Positions 21,641 through 33,274 of a stretch of DNA of 64,000 nt are shown here, piece by piece. How positions within the stretch are numbered: position 1 is the first letter of the stretch; each line of letters begins with the position of its first letter. The notes beneath the pieces were generated by a model. That model ran no database searches, had not been told where the DNA came from, and was given only the letters and a program-made list of their open reading frames with translations. The DNA lies in assembly GCA_029891385.1 (NCBI GenBank), contig CM057232.1, positions 65,781,824 to 65,845,823 on the forward strand, written 5' to 3'. A program made the translations under genes and the position numbers. The DNA comes from Erythroxylum novogranatense. Its lineage: Eukaryota; Streptophyta; Magnoliopsida; Malpighiales; Erythroxylaceae.

Positions 21641-23711
21641 TGTTGGACCCCACTGCCGGAGCTCAACATCGGACATAAGAGCGTGGCGTGAAACATGTTA
21701 ATTATACATTTAAGAAAAAGAACCGCAGAAGATTAATGGGCCCGCTGGAAAACAAATTTGAAACCTGCTTTCATGTGATTTAAACAAACAAATCCATAAT
21801 TCATGCTCTAAAAGATGAGTTTAAGAATATCTCAAATCAAATTACAACTTTGAGTTCAAGAGCCAAAAATACAAAATACTCTTGAACCAATAAAACTTGA
21901 AATGTGACTAAAGCTCAAAATAAACATGACAAACTGGAGTGTTGCCGTAACTCGTAACTCACTCGGTCTCTTGCTCGTCACCTGAATGGGGGAGATTAGA
22001 GGGAGTGAGCTATAAAGCTCGTGGGAACATATTTATAATATAGAAATAAGCAAAAGTAATAAAAAATAACTCATTGCCGTGATACTTGTTGAAATTATAG
22101 TAATTGAGTATGTATGAGTCATTGCTTGCAAATGCTTGATTCTTGAACAATTCATGATGTATGGAACATAACAACAAATCATAAACACATAACATAACAT
22201 AATGGTTTGGGTTGTCCCTAGTTCATGACGTACTACACATACCATCGAAATATTGATGTATAGACGTAGTTTCGTGAGGGAATCCTTGTGAAAAATCCTG
22301 TGCCACTAGCGGGCAGGCGGGAGAAGCCTTTTCGTGAGTCAATGTGCACTTGACTATTCGTGAGGGACACCGCAAACCCACATAAATATGCATGATTCAT
22401 GTTCTTATAATCTTGTTTGCCAAACTGGCACTTGCTTGTAAACTTGCTTGTCATATATTCGTAAAACTTGATTTCATGTAATTGTATTCGTGAAAGGAGA
22501 AAAACCCCTTTTTGAATCCTTTTCATAATTCATGAATGCAAATCATAAATCAGCCTATAATCATTCATAATAGTATGTAATGCAATCGTGGATGATGCAA
22601 TTTAAATGCATTAAATCTTTCTTGATTTGAACAAAACAATGAGTGACTTATTTACTTTATTATAAACATGAACCCACTTGTTTTCCTTGCTTGTACTTGC
22701 CTAGGAATGAGTTTCCTCTTGATCCTCTTGCCTCACTTGATTTTCTTAACCAAACAACCAAATTCCAATCAATTTGGTATAGAAATCGGAAAGTCATACT
22801 TTAACAGTTCAAACTATAACTTATTATGAAACATAAATTCTATGCTCAATTTCCATCCAAAATTGGATATCCTTAGAGACTGAATCAGAACTTCATTTCT
22901 TCATAAAACTTATATCCCTATGTCTCTAGTTTACAACTAAAAAAGAATCACCTCATTTGGACATCTACATCAAAAGTTATGCCCAAAATACCAAAGCATG
23001 TCGCCAGAGAAATTGGCATTCATGGCAAGGCATGGGCGGCCATGGCAGCGAGCCCAGAAATCTCTCGTAACTTGATTTTCTCACTTTTTTTCAACCCTAA
23101 ACCTCTCATCCTTCAATTACAACACATCTAACCCTTTAATCAAGTTCTATACTTCCTTTCTACACTCATTCTAACACCAAATCATCAACAAACACAACAA
23201 CCCAAGCATTTCTACCAAAGTTCTACCCTAAACCCTAAACCATCGATTCCTACTCATTCCAAGCACAACTAGAGTTTAATACATCTCAAACAAGGATAAA
23301 AGAGTTTAACTTACCTGAAGAATGCTTCTAATCTGTCGAAAATCCTCAAACCTAAGCTTTCCCCTCTTTCTCTTCTTCTTCCTCTCTTCCCATGATACTC
23401 TCCTTCTGTTTCTTTCTACTTCTTCTTATTTTCTTTTCTTTCTTTCTCTTCTTTTAACTCCTTAAGCCTACAAGAAGGAGCAAAGACTATAATGCCCCTC
23501 CATGCAAACCTAAAACCTCTTAACCTTAAGTGCCTTGCCCATTATGCCCTTATAAAAATCTACTCTTCTATAACCATTTATTCCACACTAATCTCAAATA
23601 AATCCTAATTTCGCATTAATACTTTTAATAAAATCAAACTATGCCATAAATCATACAACTAACATAATTCATACTTAATAACATCAAGAAAAACAAATTT
23701 GGGGCCCAACA
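21641..23711 (-). mobile_element. Lone gypsy-type LTR inside copia pol
   Basis: 2,071 bp starting TGTTGGACCCC and ending GGGGCCCAACA. Flanks are CGTTG (21636-21640) and CATTG (23712-23716), one CpG-type change apart. Read on the minus strand it parallels the outer gypsy LTR: GGGCCCCAAAT start, a purine-rich tract (pyrimidine-rich on plus at 23355-23460), and a GGCTTCTCCCGCCTGCCCGC segment at about 22330-22311. It is therefore a relative of that family, not a copy. No internal sequence is left. Confidence 0.9.
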
Positions 23712-25317
23712 CATTGTATTATCTCCTTTATAAGATGATACTTTCGCTCAATATGTTTGGCAGCTTTGTGGTTCTGAGGTTCTTTAGAATTAGCCACTGC
23801 CCCACTATTATCACAATAAAGTGTAATGGCCTTTTCTGCCTTTGGAACTACCTCCAAATAATTTAGGAACTTTCGGAGTTAGACTGCTTCCTTTGCTTCT
23901 TCAAAAGAAGCAACATACTCAGCCTCCATAGTCGAATCAGCAATACAAGATTGCTTGACACTCCTCCAAACTATGGCTCCACCTCTTAAAGTAAATATAA
24001 AACCAGAAGTTGATTTCCTTGAATCAACATCTGATTGGAAATCAGAATCCGTATATCCTGTCGGAATAAGATTACTTCCAGAGTAAACAAGCATTAAGTT
24101 TTTCGTCATACGAAGATACTTAAGTATACACTTAACCGCAGTCCAATGTTCCATTGCTGGATTGGACTGAAATCTGCTTACCAGTCCCAGTGCATAACAA
24201 ATATCCGGTCTAGTGCACAACATTGCATACATCAAACTACCAACTGCCGAAGCATATGGAATGTTACGCATGCGTTCAACCTCCTCTTAGGTTTTAGGTG
24301 CTTGTTCCTTTGAAAGTTTGATTCCATGTCTAGTAAGAGTAAAACCCCTCTTGGAATCTTGCATTGCGAACTTATTGAGCATATTCTCAATGTAGGTTAG
24401 TTGAGACAAAGCTATCTGCTTGTTCTTTCGATCTCTTATAAGTTTGATCCCTAGAACATAGGTAGCCTCTCCCAAATCCTTCTTTGAGAACTGTTCATTC
24501 AGTCATCCCTTAATCGCAGATAACATTCCCACATCATTCCCAATGAGCAGAATGTCATCAACATACAGGATTAGGAAAGTAACCTTACCTTCTTATATTC
24601 TTTTATAAACACAAGGCTCATCTAGGTTTTGTATGAACCCATAGGTTTTGATAGCCTTATCAAACCTAATGTTCCAAGACCTAGATGCTTGCTTAAGTCC
24701 ATAAATGGACCTTTGCAACTTGAAAACCTTATGATCACTACCTGGCTCAATGAATCCTTCTGGTTGGGCCATATAAATGGTCTCCTTAAGATCCCCATTA
24801 AGAAATGTGGTCTTGACATCCATTTGCCATATTTCATAATCGAAATAGGCTACTATGGCCAAAAGAATCCTGATGGACTTAAGCATGGCAAGCAGAGAAA
24901 AAGTCTCCTCATAGTCTACACCCTCCTTTTGAGTATAGCCTTTAGCTACCAATCTAGCTTTAAAGGTCTCTACCTTTCCATCCGATCCCCTTTTCCTTTT
25001 GTAGATCCATTTACACCCTATGGCTTTAAGACCTGGTGGTAGATCTACAAAGATCCAGACTTCATTAGTATACATAGAATCTATTTCCGATTCCATCGCC
25101 TTGAGCCATTTTCCTGCATCAACATCATTAATAGCCTGTGTATACGTAATGGGATCTATTTCTTGTTGGTCCGAGATGGCAATTAAGTCTTCTCCTAAAC
25201 CCAGATACCTATCTGGCTATCTCACAACCCTCCCACTATGTCTAGGCACACCTTGATGTTCAGGTTGCACTTCTGATTCAACTCTTGAATCCATTTCGAC
25301 ATCTTGTTCTGTCATAT
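23712..25317 (-). pseudogene. Copia reverse transcriptase and RNase H
   Basis: From right to left: the linker before RT (GRVVRQPDRYLGLGEDL-like), then RT with GCKWIYKRKRGSDGKVETFK (about 25020-24960), FKARLVAKGYTQKEGVDYEE, FLNGDLKETIYMAQPEGF, SIYGLKQASRSW, and the catalytic YVDD at 24554-24565, still intact. Then EATYVLGIKL, SQLTYIENML, RNase H with SRKSTSGFIF (24027-23998) and ADSTMEAEYVA, and further IERKYHLIKEII. A stop near 24290 and another near 24500 break the frame. Function was copying element RNA into DNA; it is now dead, and interrupted on both sides. Confidence 0.9.
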
Positions 25318-25967
25318 TGATAGGATTGAATTATCTTAGATTTTCTTATACATTTACATGTGATTTCAATCCTATTTTTATGATAAAATGCTCAATTTGT
25401 GTTCAATTTATGTTGACTGCTAAGTTGGATTTGTCGATATATTTCTGAGACAAACATGGCAAAATTTTCTAAAGCAAAAAAAATTGGAGCACAATCATTT
25501 ATTTACAAAAAAAAAGAAATGAAAATGGTTTTTTGTGCTAAAGAGCCGTGCATTTTTTATGCACAGCTTGTGCGTTTTAACGCATGGGATTTTAACACAT
25601 GAGAGGATTTTAGGTGTTGAGTTTTTACTGGTCTTGTGAACATATCTAGGTGGGCCGGCGCTGCTCCTTGGACATAGACGAAATACACGCAGACACAACA
25701 AATGGAGAAGGGTTTTAATGTGGGAGCTTTTAATTATCTGATGATTATAAAAGCATGGGCCATAGGGAGCCAATCCATCGTTTTGGAGAAGCAAGCACGC
25801 AAGGAGCAAAGGTTTTAATTGATGTGGACCTTTATTTGTCCCATCAAGCAATAGTTGAGAGAGGAATAAAACAAGCAAGACTTGAAGGAGAGTAGCGGCG
25901 CTGGAGAATCAACTACAGTGGGAGAGGAATAAACAAAAGAGAAGAAAAAGCTAGGCGCAACTGTGGA

Positions 25968-26047
25968 GGTCTGCGTTTAACGTAGATTTTCTGTGTTAAA
26001 CGTAGATTTTCTGCGTTAAACGCAGAATATTGTGCGTTAAACGCACA
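25968..26047 (+). repeat. Short repeats with GCGTTAAACGC palindromes
   Basis: CTGCGTTTAACG, GTTAAACGTAGATTTTCTG, CTGCGTTAAACGCAG and GTGCGTTAAACGCAC follow each other. TGCGTTAAACGCA is a near-complete palindrome that occurs twice. The sister LTR has mutated versions at 32187-32250. Confidence 0.8.
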
Positions 26048-26190
26048 AATAAGAGGCACAGGCGCAAGGAGATCAGCGTGGAGGATTTAAGAGGAGAGCA
26101 ACGTTTATTCGTCACATCAATAAACAGTAAAATTGATGGAAGTTTGCGCAGATGGGCCGAATAAATAGGTAAAAGCTGGGGATTAAGATG

Positions 26191-27495
26191 TATTAGAGTA
26201 GTGCCCTGAAGGCAATCGCCTTTAGCGCATTTTGTACAAAGTTGTGTACATATTTTATGAATAAATAAAGAAAGGCATATTTCATTAACTTGTTGTTCGT
26301 TATTTATGAATGGATATTGATCTATAAGCAAATTAATGAAGTCCATGATATATGACATAGCATGAAGGAAATTGTGATGTGATCATACTACTGAGATTCC
26401 TATCATGTGCAATTATGTCAGTATCTAAATTATCCCTAGTCATAGGATTACTGAGACTGGACATCGGTAATCCGAAGAGACTAGTACATCTCAAGCTCCT
26501 TGATTTGATCAAGCAGTGGATCTCAAAAGCTGTAAATATGAGATATTTAGGATTGAGATGTGGATGCTTACTAGAGGTAGTAAGTACATTGGATGACCTG
26601 CTATGAGATCATCACATGGATGTCCTATTCTAATGTCAGTGATAATCTCATCATAGCAATGGTGCAAGTATCCTTAGACTTGAGGTGCTTAAGGATATCT
26701 TGATCTCGATTCGTGCTTTGACTCCATTTCTTGTTGCCTTACAGAGGTCGCTCATAGGGTGGTGATTGGGTACAGCTTGAGGTATTCGAAGGTAATTGAG
26801 TAGCCAATAGAGGATTCACCACTTCTGTGATAGCAGAAGATGATACCCATGGCCTCTTGTCAGGGTCATTACTTGGAAGTCTCTGGCCGGAGCATATATG
26901 TCATGAAGAATGTCTTCATTGACATATAAAGTAATGAGTCCCAGGACGAGAACTGAAATCACTTGGACTAGATTTGACATAGTCAGTCTAGTAAAGAGTT
27001 GACACTTTGCCCATACTCATAACCAAGTGGGGTATAGCATGGTGAAAGGACGAATTGCATGGTAATTGTCTATGGAAAGGTTCGTGATATGGTTCATGAT
27101 GAATACATGTTCATTCGTCAAACCAATTACTTTTCGGTCAATTGCGGGTTATGATGTGTTGCTAGATACTACTCATGACTTGCTTGGATTAAGTGTTAAT
27201 CTAAGTGGCCAACATAACCGGGAACCTAATGGGTCACACGCATAAGAGTGTCTCGGAGAATTCGTAAAATAGTTTTGGATAGAGTTCCAATATATGGAGA
27301 GAAAAAGGATTAAATGGATCCCGATGAGATCGAGATATGTCCCGATGAGATCGCGACATCGATATTGCTGAAAAACGTTTCCGGTGGTTTTTCCCATACT
27401 GGGACCCGGTAGGACCGACCTTAGTGTGACTGGACCACTTCAGCATTTATTTATATATATACATATAATTAATTAATTAATTAATTAAAGAATTA

Positions 27496-27529
<34 letters not shown>

Positions 27530-27990
27530 AAACGTGGAAAGGAGAAAGGAAGCTTCCTTATTTATGCTTAGTCATTAAAACATTAAATGACAAAAGGACA
27601 AAAATGCAAGTAAGAGGATGATGGTCGTTGGTTTAAAAGGGTTTTAAAAAATATCCTAAGCCATCTTCTTTTAGGTGATGTTCGTTGGCTTTTGGAGGAA
27701 GAAAAGAAAGAGTTTCTTTCTTATAGATCAAGAATCATCGATCATCTTTCAAGCTTCTCTTCTCCTCTCCAAGCTCTCCAAGAATAAGGTATGATCTAGC
27801 AGTCTTCTCCTTGTCCCGGTTAGGTTCTTCGGTCTCTGTGTGGATACCGTTAGAGACGGTCTCCTTTGGCCGTTATGGTTTGAGTTTGTTGTATAGACAC
27901 ATGGATCCTGGCTTTCGGGAAGGTCCCGGAATAAAAATTTTTGTTTTCCACACCGTGGGCATGTGATGCTGACACCGGGATTATCCTACA
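26191..27990 (+). mobile_element. Lone copia LTR (copy 3) inside the Athila/Tat-like LTR
   Basis: 1,800 bp, TATTAGAGTAGTGCCC to GATTATCCTACA, with the perfect five-base duplication AGATG (26186-26190 and 27991-27995). The sister LTR has the empty site GGATTAAGATGGAGCTTG near 32380, which proves insertion point and duplication. The first two bases are TA where other copies have TG. Confidence 0.97.
27455..27528 (+). repeat. Compound microsatellite (TA, TTAA, TG runs)
   Basis: Short TA run, TAAT-type repeat, another TA run, then a TG run of about nine units. It lies inside lone LTR copy 3. The equivalent place in copy 1 (4204-4263) has a shorter version. Confidence 0.9.
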
Positions 27991-28885
27991 AGATGGAGCT
28001 TGAAGTCATTTTTCAGAAAATATTTATGAAGGGAAAAATATTTCAACATCAGTTCGAAGGTAATATCGACGCCGACGGCCCGGGTTAAGTATTATTTTAA
28101 TTATTTTGTTGTTTCTTTCTCTCATTAGGAATTGATTGTGTTATCCTATTTTATTGATTTAGGTTTTTATATGGATAATCGGATTTTCATTATTATTCGG
28201 TTATTTGTGTATGAACCTATTGGGTATTGTGAGTGATGATTTTAATGCATTCATTAGATTGTTAATTGCAAAACCCATTGCTAGAATTTCAATATAATCC
28301 GTAATTGTTATATTGTAATTCATGTGTAGCGACTGATGATTCGTAATCATTAAGGGTAACATGACCTAGGTTAAATGACCCGAACATATATGGTTGTTGC
28401 CTTGATTAATCGGTTTTCCTAATTCGTAATGCTACTGTCTAATTAAATCTAGAGATCGTATCCTAGGTTGTTAGGTAGTTAGGTTTAATCAACGATCGTA
28501 TCTTGATTAAACAAAACCTAAGGAAAAAATCCGATTAATTTTGATCCACGATTAATAATTTTTAGGAGAGGTTAAAGAACAACAAATTAATAAAATGTGC
28601 TTAGTCAGGGTTTAGGCTGAGATTTAACCAAAGAACCGGGTCCCTACCGAATTCGCCACATTTTCATTTTATTGAATGTTTTTGTTAATTTTCTTTTATT
28701 AGTTAGTTTTATTTTTATTTTGCTTATTCCAAAAATCCAAACCCCCCCAATTAGTGTAAACACCGATCAATTTCTTTTCATAAACTTTACACACACTCTC
28801 TGTGGGATCGACCTAGACTTGCCACTGCTACAGTAGTAGTCTAGTTATTTAATTTTGATTAGCGTTATGACGCACGGTCAAATTT

Positions 28886-28903
28886 TGGCGCCGTTGCCGG
28901 GGA
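28886..28903 (+). other. Primer-binding site, Athila/Tat type
   Basis: TGGCGCCGTTGCCGGGGA starts five bases after the LTR end. It is the PBS typical of Athila/Tat-type elements. Confidence 0.85.
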
Positions 28904-29028
28904 GTGTGGTGTTTTAGTTTTTGTTTGTGGTTTAATTGGTGTTTTGTATATATTTGTTCGTGATTGATTTCTTTTCTGTTATTTTGTGATCTTTTCAGTT
29001 TTTTGTTTAAAAACAAAAAAAAATCGTT

Positions 29029-29916
29029 ATGGACGGAAGTAATTTCTTTTATAATTCATATTCTCAATCCTATAACAATGTTTGGACTAATCAACCTAAC
29101 TTTTGTTATGGATGGGATAATTAGCAGAATTACTTCCATGATAGTTTGCAGGACACACGACAATTCTTGTACAGACCAGAAGCTTCCTATCACAACTCCA
29201 GTCCATCTCTGGAAGAATTGATGTTGCAATTGCAGGAGAATACTTTACAATTCCAAAATGATGGGGGGCAATTTCCAGAAAGCACTTGGTCCCAAGAACC
29301 GGAGAGCCAATTTGGTTCAGGTGCATCTTTAGAAGAAATTGTTAACAAACTTACTAATGCTTTGCAATTTCAATAGTATATGCAGCAGGAAATGTAAGAA
29401 TTTGTACAAGAGACAAGAGCACAGCAACAGAGGAGGGAAAACCTAATGGGTCAGATGGCAATAGGCCTTGATCACCTCGAATCGCGACGAGAAGAGGCAC
29501 AGCCGTATCAACCCGAGGTGTATCCAATTGAAGTCTGTGGGGAAAATTTGCAAAGTGATGAGGAACTTGAGAATTTTGAGGTCAATCCTTAACGAATTGT
29601 TTGTGTCGAAGAAGTGGAGAAGGAGCTCGAAGCCACAAAGGAGATATCTTTTAGCTCGGAGGTAAGTACTGAGTCCATAATTATTTTTAAAACTAACTCT
29701 TTACCTTTACATTACAGATTTGAGGAATTAAATGATGAAGAAAAAGGTGAAGAGATGTTCGAAATATTTCCAGATTGTATGGACTCAGTCAAAATTGAGA
29801 AGCTGAGGATAGGGAAGATACTGAAGGAGGATGATGATCGACTAAGGCCCTATCCAGAACTACCTCATGTGGAAGAGCCACACGTAATTCCCGAAGATCA
29901 CAACTTTGTCACGTGA
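29029..29916 (+). pseudogene. Single long reading frame of the Athila/Tat-like element, unknown function
   Basis: ATG at 29029 (MDGSNFFYNSYSQSYNNVW) opens a 296-codon frame that stays in one phase to TGA at 29914. Four in-frame stops interrupt it (29122, 29374, 29395, 29590): TAG, TAG, TAA and TAA, each one C-to-T change from CAG or CAA. The first half is Gln-rich with SLEELMLQLQENTLQFQ and GQMAIGLDHLESRREEAQ, which recalls the Gln-rich coiled stretch in gag of Athila/Tat elements. The second half is acidic (ELNDEEKGEEMFEIF, LPHVEEPHVIPED) and I do not recognise it. No zinc knuckle, protease or RT. It is probably a degenerate gag-derived protein; the second half is unassigned. Confidence 0.6.
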
Positions 29917-31533
29917 GGTGAAAAAGGAGTCGAGCCAACGACCCTAAACAAAGGCGCTTCTTGGGAGGCAAACCAAGGGAAGTAAATTTCTTTTCCTTTA
30001 CATTTTCGCATTACTTTTCATATACATGTGTGTGTTTTTTAATTTGTCTGTTTTTTATTTTTTTTAAGTTTTCAATCAAAATGAGAGAAAGAATAAAACA
30101 AATGAAACAAGCATTTTCTCATTTTCTATTGCTTCGGGGATTATATAATCATGATTAGAGTGTGGATTGACTAGAGAATTTCATAGCAACTTTAGCATGT
30201 ACTTTTGCTCTTGTGATTGATTGATATACATTATCTTTAGAAGAGTAGTGACTAATGGTAGACAAAGCCGGTGAGATGTTGAGCCATATTTGACTGACAC
30301 ACCCATATCAGTCTCATTGTCTTTTGATAATGTGTGACCTTCATGATATGCACATCTTGATTTTGCGTTGAATTTCTATTCAAGACCACATTTTATCACA
30401 TGCATTAACATGGATATGATTAGGCTTTTTTGTTTTTCATAATCTACATTAGCCAGATGACCTACCCTATTGACATGATTTATCCCTTGATAAACCCCTT
30501 TGAGCTTTAACCTTTCTTTTTGTATAAACCACATTTTATGCTTTTAAACTTAACCAAATGTCCTACCTAAGTCATAAAGCTAGTGGAACATTTGTGATTG
30601 TTGAGGTTATGGATATACAAAATTCTAAGTGTGGGGGTGTATCTATTTGAGAGTTGGTTATAATCTTGAGATGTTATTTTATGTCTTATCATTGATATTC
30701 CCATGTTGATGTAGTTTATTTTAATTTTTACAAGGAAAAAATATAGAAAAAAGAGAAAAAAAGAAAAGAAAATGAAAAAGAAAAAAAAAGAGAGAAAGAG
30801 AAAATGAAAAAAAAATAAATAAAAAATTATCATGGAAGAATTGCATATGTGTTGAAAAGTTGTTTATAATTCATGCATCTTCCTAGTTGAGTTATTTGAG
30901 TATGTTGAATATGAGGTTGAGGTTTGTTTGAAAGGTTCACTTTTGTGATTTCATTGAGATAAATTATATGAGTGATTCCTTCAGATTGATTTGTGCTTCA
31001 CGTGGTTTGTGTGTGAGAGCTGAATAGGATTGTGAAAGATAAATGTTGCATTTATTATAGCTGACGGTACCCAGTTGTTAATGAGTGTTACTTTTATTTC
31101 ACTAGTTTTGATGGCTTTTATGCTACTTGACCCAAATATACCTCACCTTACCCTTGCCCACATTACAACCTTTAAAAGTCCTTTGATTCATGATTATGCA
31201 TATGAACATTAGTGGTGAAGAAATGAAATGATATGCAAAGTTGTGGATTGTCATGATCATGGAAGGTGTTGAGTGTACCCATGGATATATTTTAATCAAA
31301 CACATTTTTCGAGTCTACCATTAGATTGCTCAGTTTTTGAAGATATTGAATGTTGATTGATCATGAGTAAAAGCTTACAATGTTGATTTCTTACTATGAT
31401 GTTTGACAATTATTCATCTTTGCTTATGATTATATTGTCTTGGAAAATATGGGAATTCAGTAAATGTTACGGATCTTTGAGCTTCATTTGGATGTTTTGC
31501 CGAGGACGGTCAAAAACCAAGTGTGGGGGTATT
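29917..31533 (+). other. Non-coding 3' part of the Athila/Tat-like element
   Basis: No reading frame. An almost pure purine stretch runs at 30731-30830. The 12-base motif AAGTGTGGGGGT occurs twice, at 30627-30638 and at 31519-31530. The second is the real polypurine tract, lying three bases before the 3' LTR. Confidence 0.75.
31519..31533 (+). other. Polypurine tract of the Athila/Tat-like element
   Basis: AAGTGTGGGGGTATT lies directly before the TGATAGG start of the 3' LTR. Confidence 0.85.
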
Positions 31534-33274
31534 TGATAGGATTGAATTATCTTAGATTTTCTTATACATTTACATGTGATTTCAATCCTATTTTTATGAT
31601 AAAATGCTCAATTTGTGTTCAATTTATGTTGACTGCTAAGTTGGATTTGTCGATATATTTCTGAGACAAAAATGGAAAAATTTTCTAAAGCAAAAAAAGT
31701 TGGAGCACAATCATTTATTTACAAAAAAAAAAAGAAATGAAAATGGTTTTTTGTGCTAAAGAGTCGTGCGTTTTTAACGCACAGCTTGTGCATTTTAACG
31801 CATGGGATTTTAACACATGAGAGGATTTTAGGTGTTGAGCTTTTATTGGTCTTGTGAACATATCTAGGTGGGCCGGCGCTGCTCCTTGGGCATGGATGAA
31901 ATACACGCAGACATAACAAATAGAGAAGGGTTTTAATGTGGAAGCTTTTAATTGTCTGATGATTACAAAAGCATGGGCCATAGGGAGCCAACACATCGTT
32001 TTGGGGAAGCAAGCACGCAAGGAGCAAAGGTTTTAATTGATGTGGACCTTTATTTGTCCCATCAAGCAATAGTTGAGAGAGGAATAAAACAAGCAAGACT
32101 TGAAGGAGAGTAGCGGCGCTGGAGAATCAACTACAGTGGGAGAGGAATAAACAGTAGAGAAGAAACAGCTAGGCATAACTGTGGAGGTCTACGTTTAACG
32201 CAGATTTTTTACGTTAAACACAAAATATTGTGCGTTAAATGCACAAACAAAAGGCGCAGGCTCAAGGAGATCAGCGTGGAGGATTTAAGAGGAGAGCAAC
32301 GTTTATTCGTCACATCAATAAATAGTAAAATTGATGGAAGCTTGAGCAGAGGGGCTGAATAAATGGGTTTTTAGCTGGGGATTAAGATGGAGCTTGAAGT
32401 CATTTTTCAGAAAATATTTATGAAGGGCTAAATATTTCGACATCGGTTCGGAGGTAATATCGACGCCGATGGCCCGGGTTAAGTATTATTTTAATTATTT
32501 TGTTGTTTCTTTCTCTCATTAGGAATTGATTGTGTTATTCTATTTTAATTGATTTAGGTTTTTATATGGATAATCGGGTTTTCGTTATTATTTGGTTATT
32601 TGTGTATGAACCTATTGGGTATTGTGAGTGATGATTTTAATGCGTTCATTGGATTGTTAATTGCAAAACCCATTGCTAGAATTTCAATATAATCCGTAAT
32701 TGTTATGTTGTAATTCATGTGTAAGGACTGATGATTCGTAATCATTAAGGATAACATGACCTAGGTTAAATGATCCGAGCGTATGTGCTTGTTGCCTTGA
32801 TTAATCGGTTTTCCTAATTCGTAATGCTACTGTCTAATTAAATCTAGAGATTGTATCCTAGGTTGTTAGGTGGTTAGGTTTAATCAACGATCGTATCTTG
32901 ATTAAACAAAACCTAAAGGAAAACTCGGATTAATTTTAATCCACGATTAATAATTTCTAGGAGAGGTTAAAGAACAAGAAATTAATAAAATGTGCTTAGT
33001 CAGGGTTTAGGCTGAGATTTAATCAAAGAACCGGGTCCCTATCGAATTCCCCACATTTTCATTTTATTGCATGTTTTCGTTAATTTGTTTTTATTAGATA
33101 AGTTTTATTTTATTTTCTTTTCTTTAAAAATCCAAACCCCCCCTTTTTCATAAACATTGACTAATTTCATTTCTTAAACTTTACACACACTCTCTGTGGG
33201 ATCGACCTAGAGTCACCACTGCTACAGTAATAGTCTAGTTAATTAATTTTGACTAGCGTTACGACGCGCGGTCA
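31534..33274 (+). mobile_element. 3' LTR of the Athila/Tat-like element
   Basis: 1,741 bp, uninterrupted sister of 25318-28880. It holds the empty site for lone LTR copy 3 near 32380-32395 and ends CGGTCA before the CATAT duplication. Confidence 0.95.

Larger units (their letters stand above)
25318..28880 (+). mobile_element. 5' LTR of the Athila/Tat-like element, interrupted
   Basis: Two parts, 25318-26190 and 27996-28880, around a lone LTR. Together about 1,758 bp after removing the insertion and one copy of the duplication, close to the 1,741 bp of the sister LTR. Near the end is CTGTGGGATCGACC, typical of this branch. Confidence 0.95.
25318..33274 (+). mobile_element. Non-autonomous Athila/Tat-like LTR element inside copia pol
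   Basis: LTRs at 25318-28880 (with an insertion) and 31534-33274, starting TGATAGGATTG and ending CGGTCA. The target duplication is CATAT (25313-25317 and 33275-33279). The PBS TGGCGCCGTTGCCGGGGA and the AAGTGTGGGGGT polypurine tract are those of the Athila/Tat branch of gypsy. Internal length is only about 2.65 kb with one decayed reading frame and no pol domain, so it would need proteins from another element. Three differences in the first ~180 LTR bases make it younger than its host copia. Confidence 0.9.

Noticed and set aside
24629..25042. 137-residue plus-strand ORF
   Set aside because: Shadow of the minus-strand copia reverse transcriptase, which carries all the RT motifs.
2987..27990. 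Lone LTRs at 2987, 13711 and 26191 as the two ends of one large element
   Set aside because: Two of them have their own five-base flanking repeats (AGATG; GAGAT/TAGAT), and the sequence between them is unrelated host or other elements.
30731..30830. Purine run as a poly(A) tail of a retroposon
   Set aside because: It is a G/A mixture inside the interior of an LTR element with no target duplication or element upstream.
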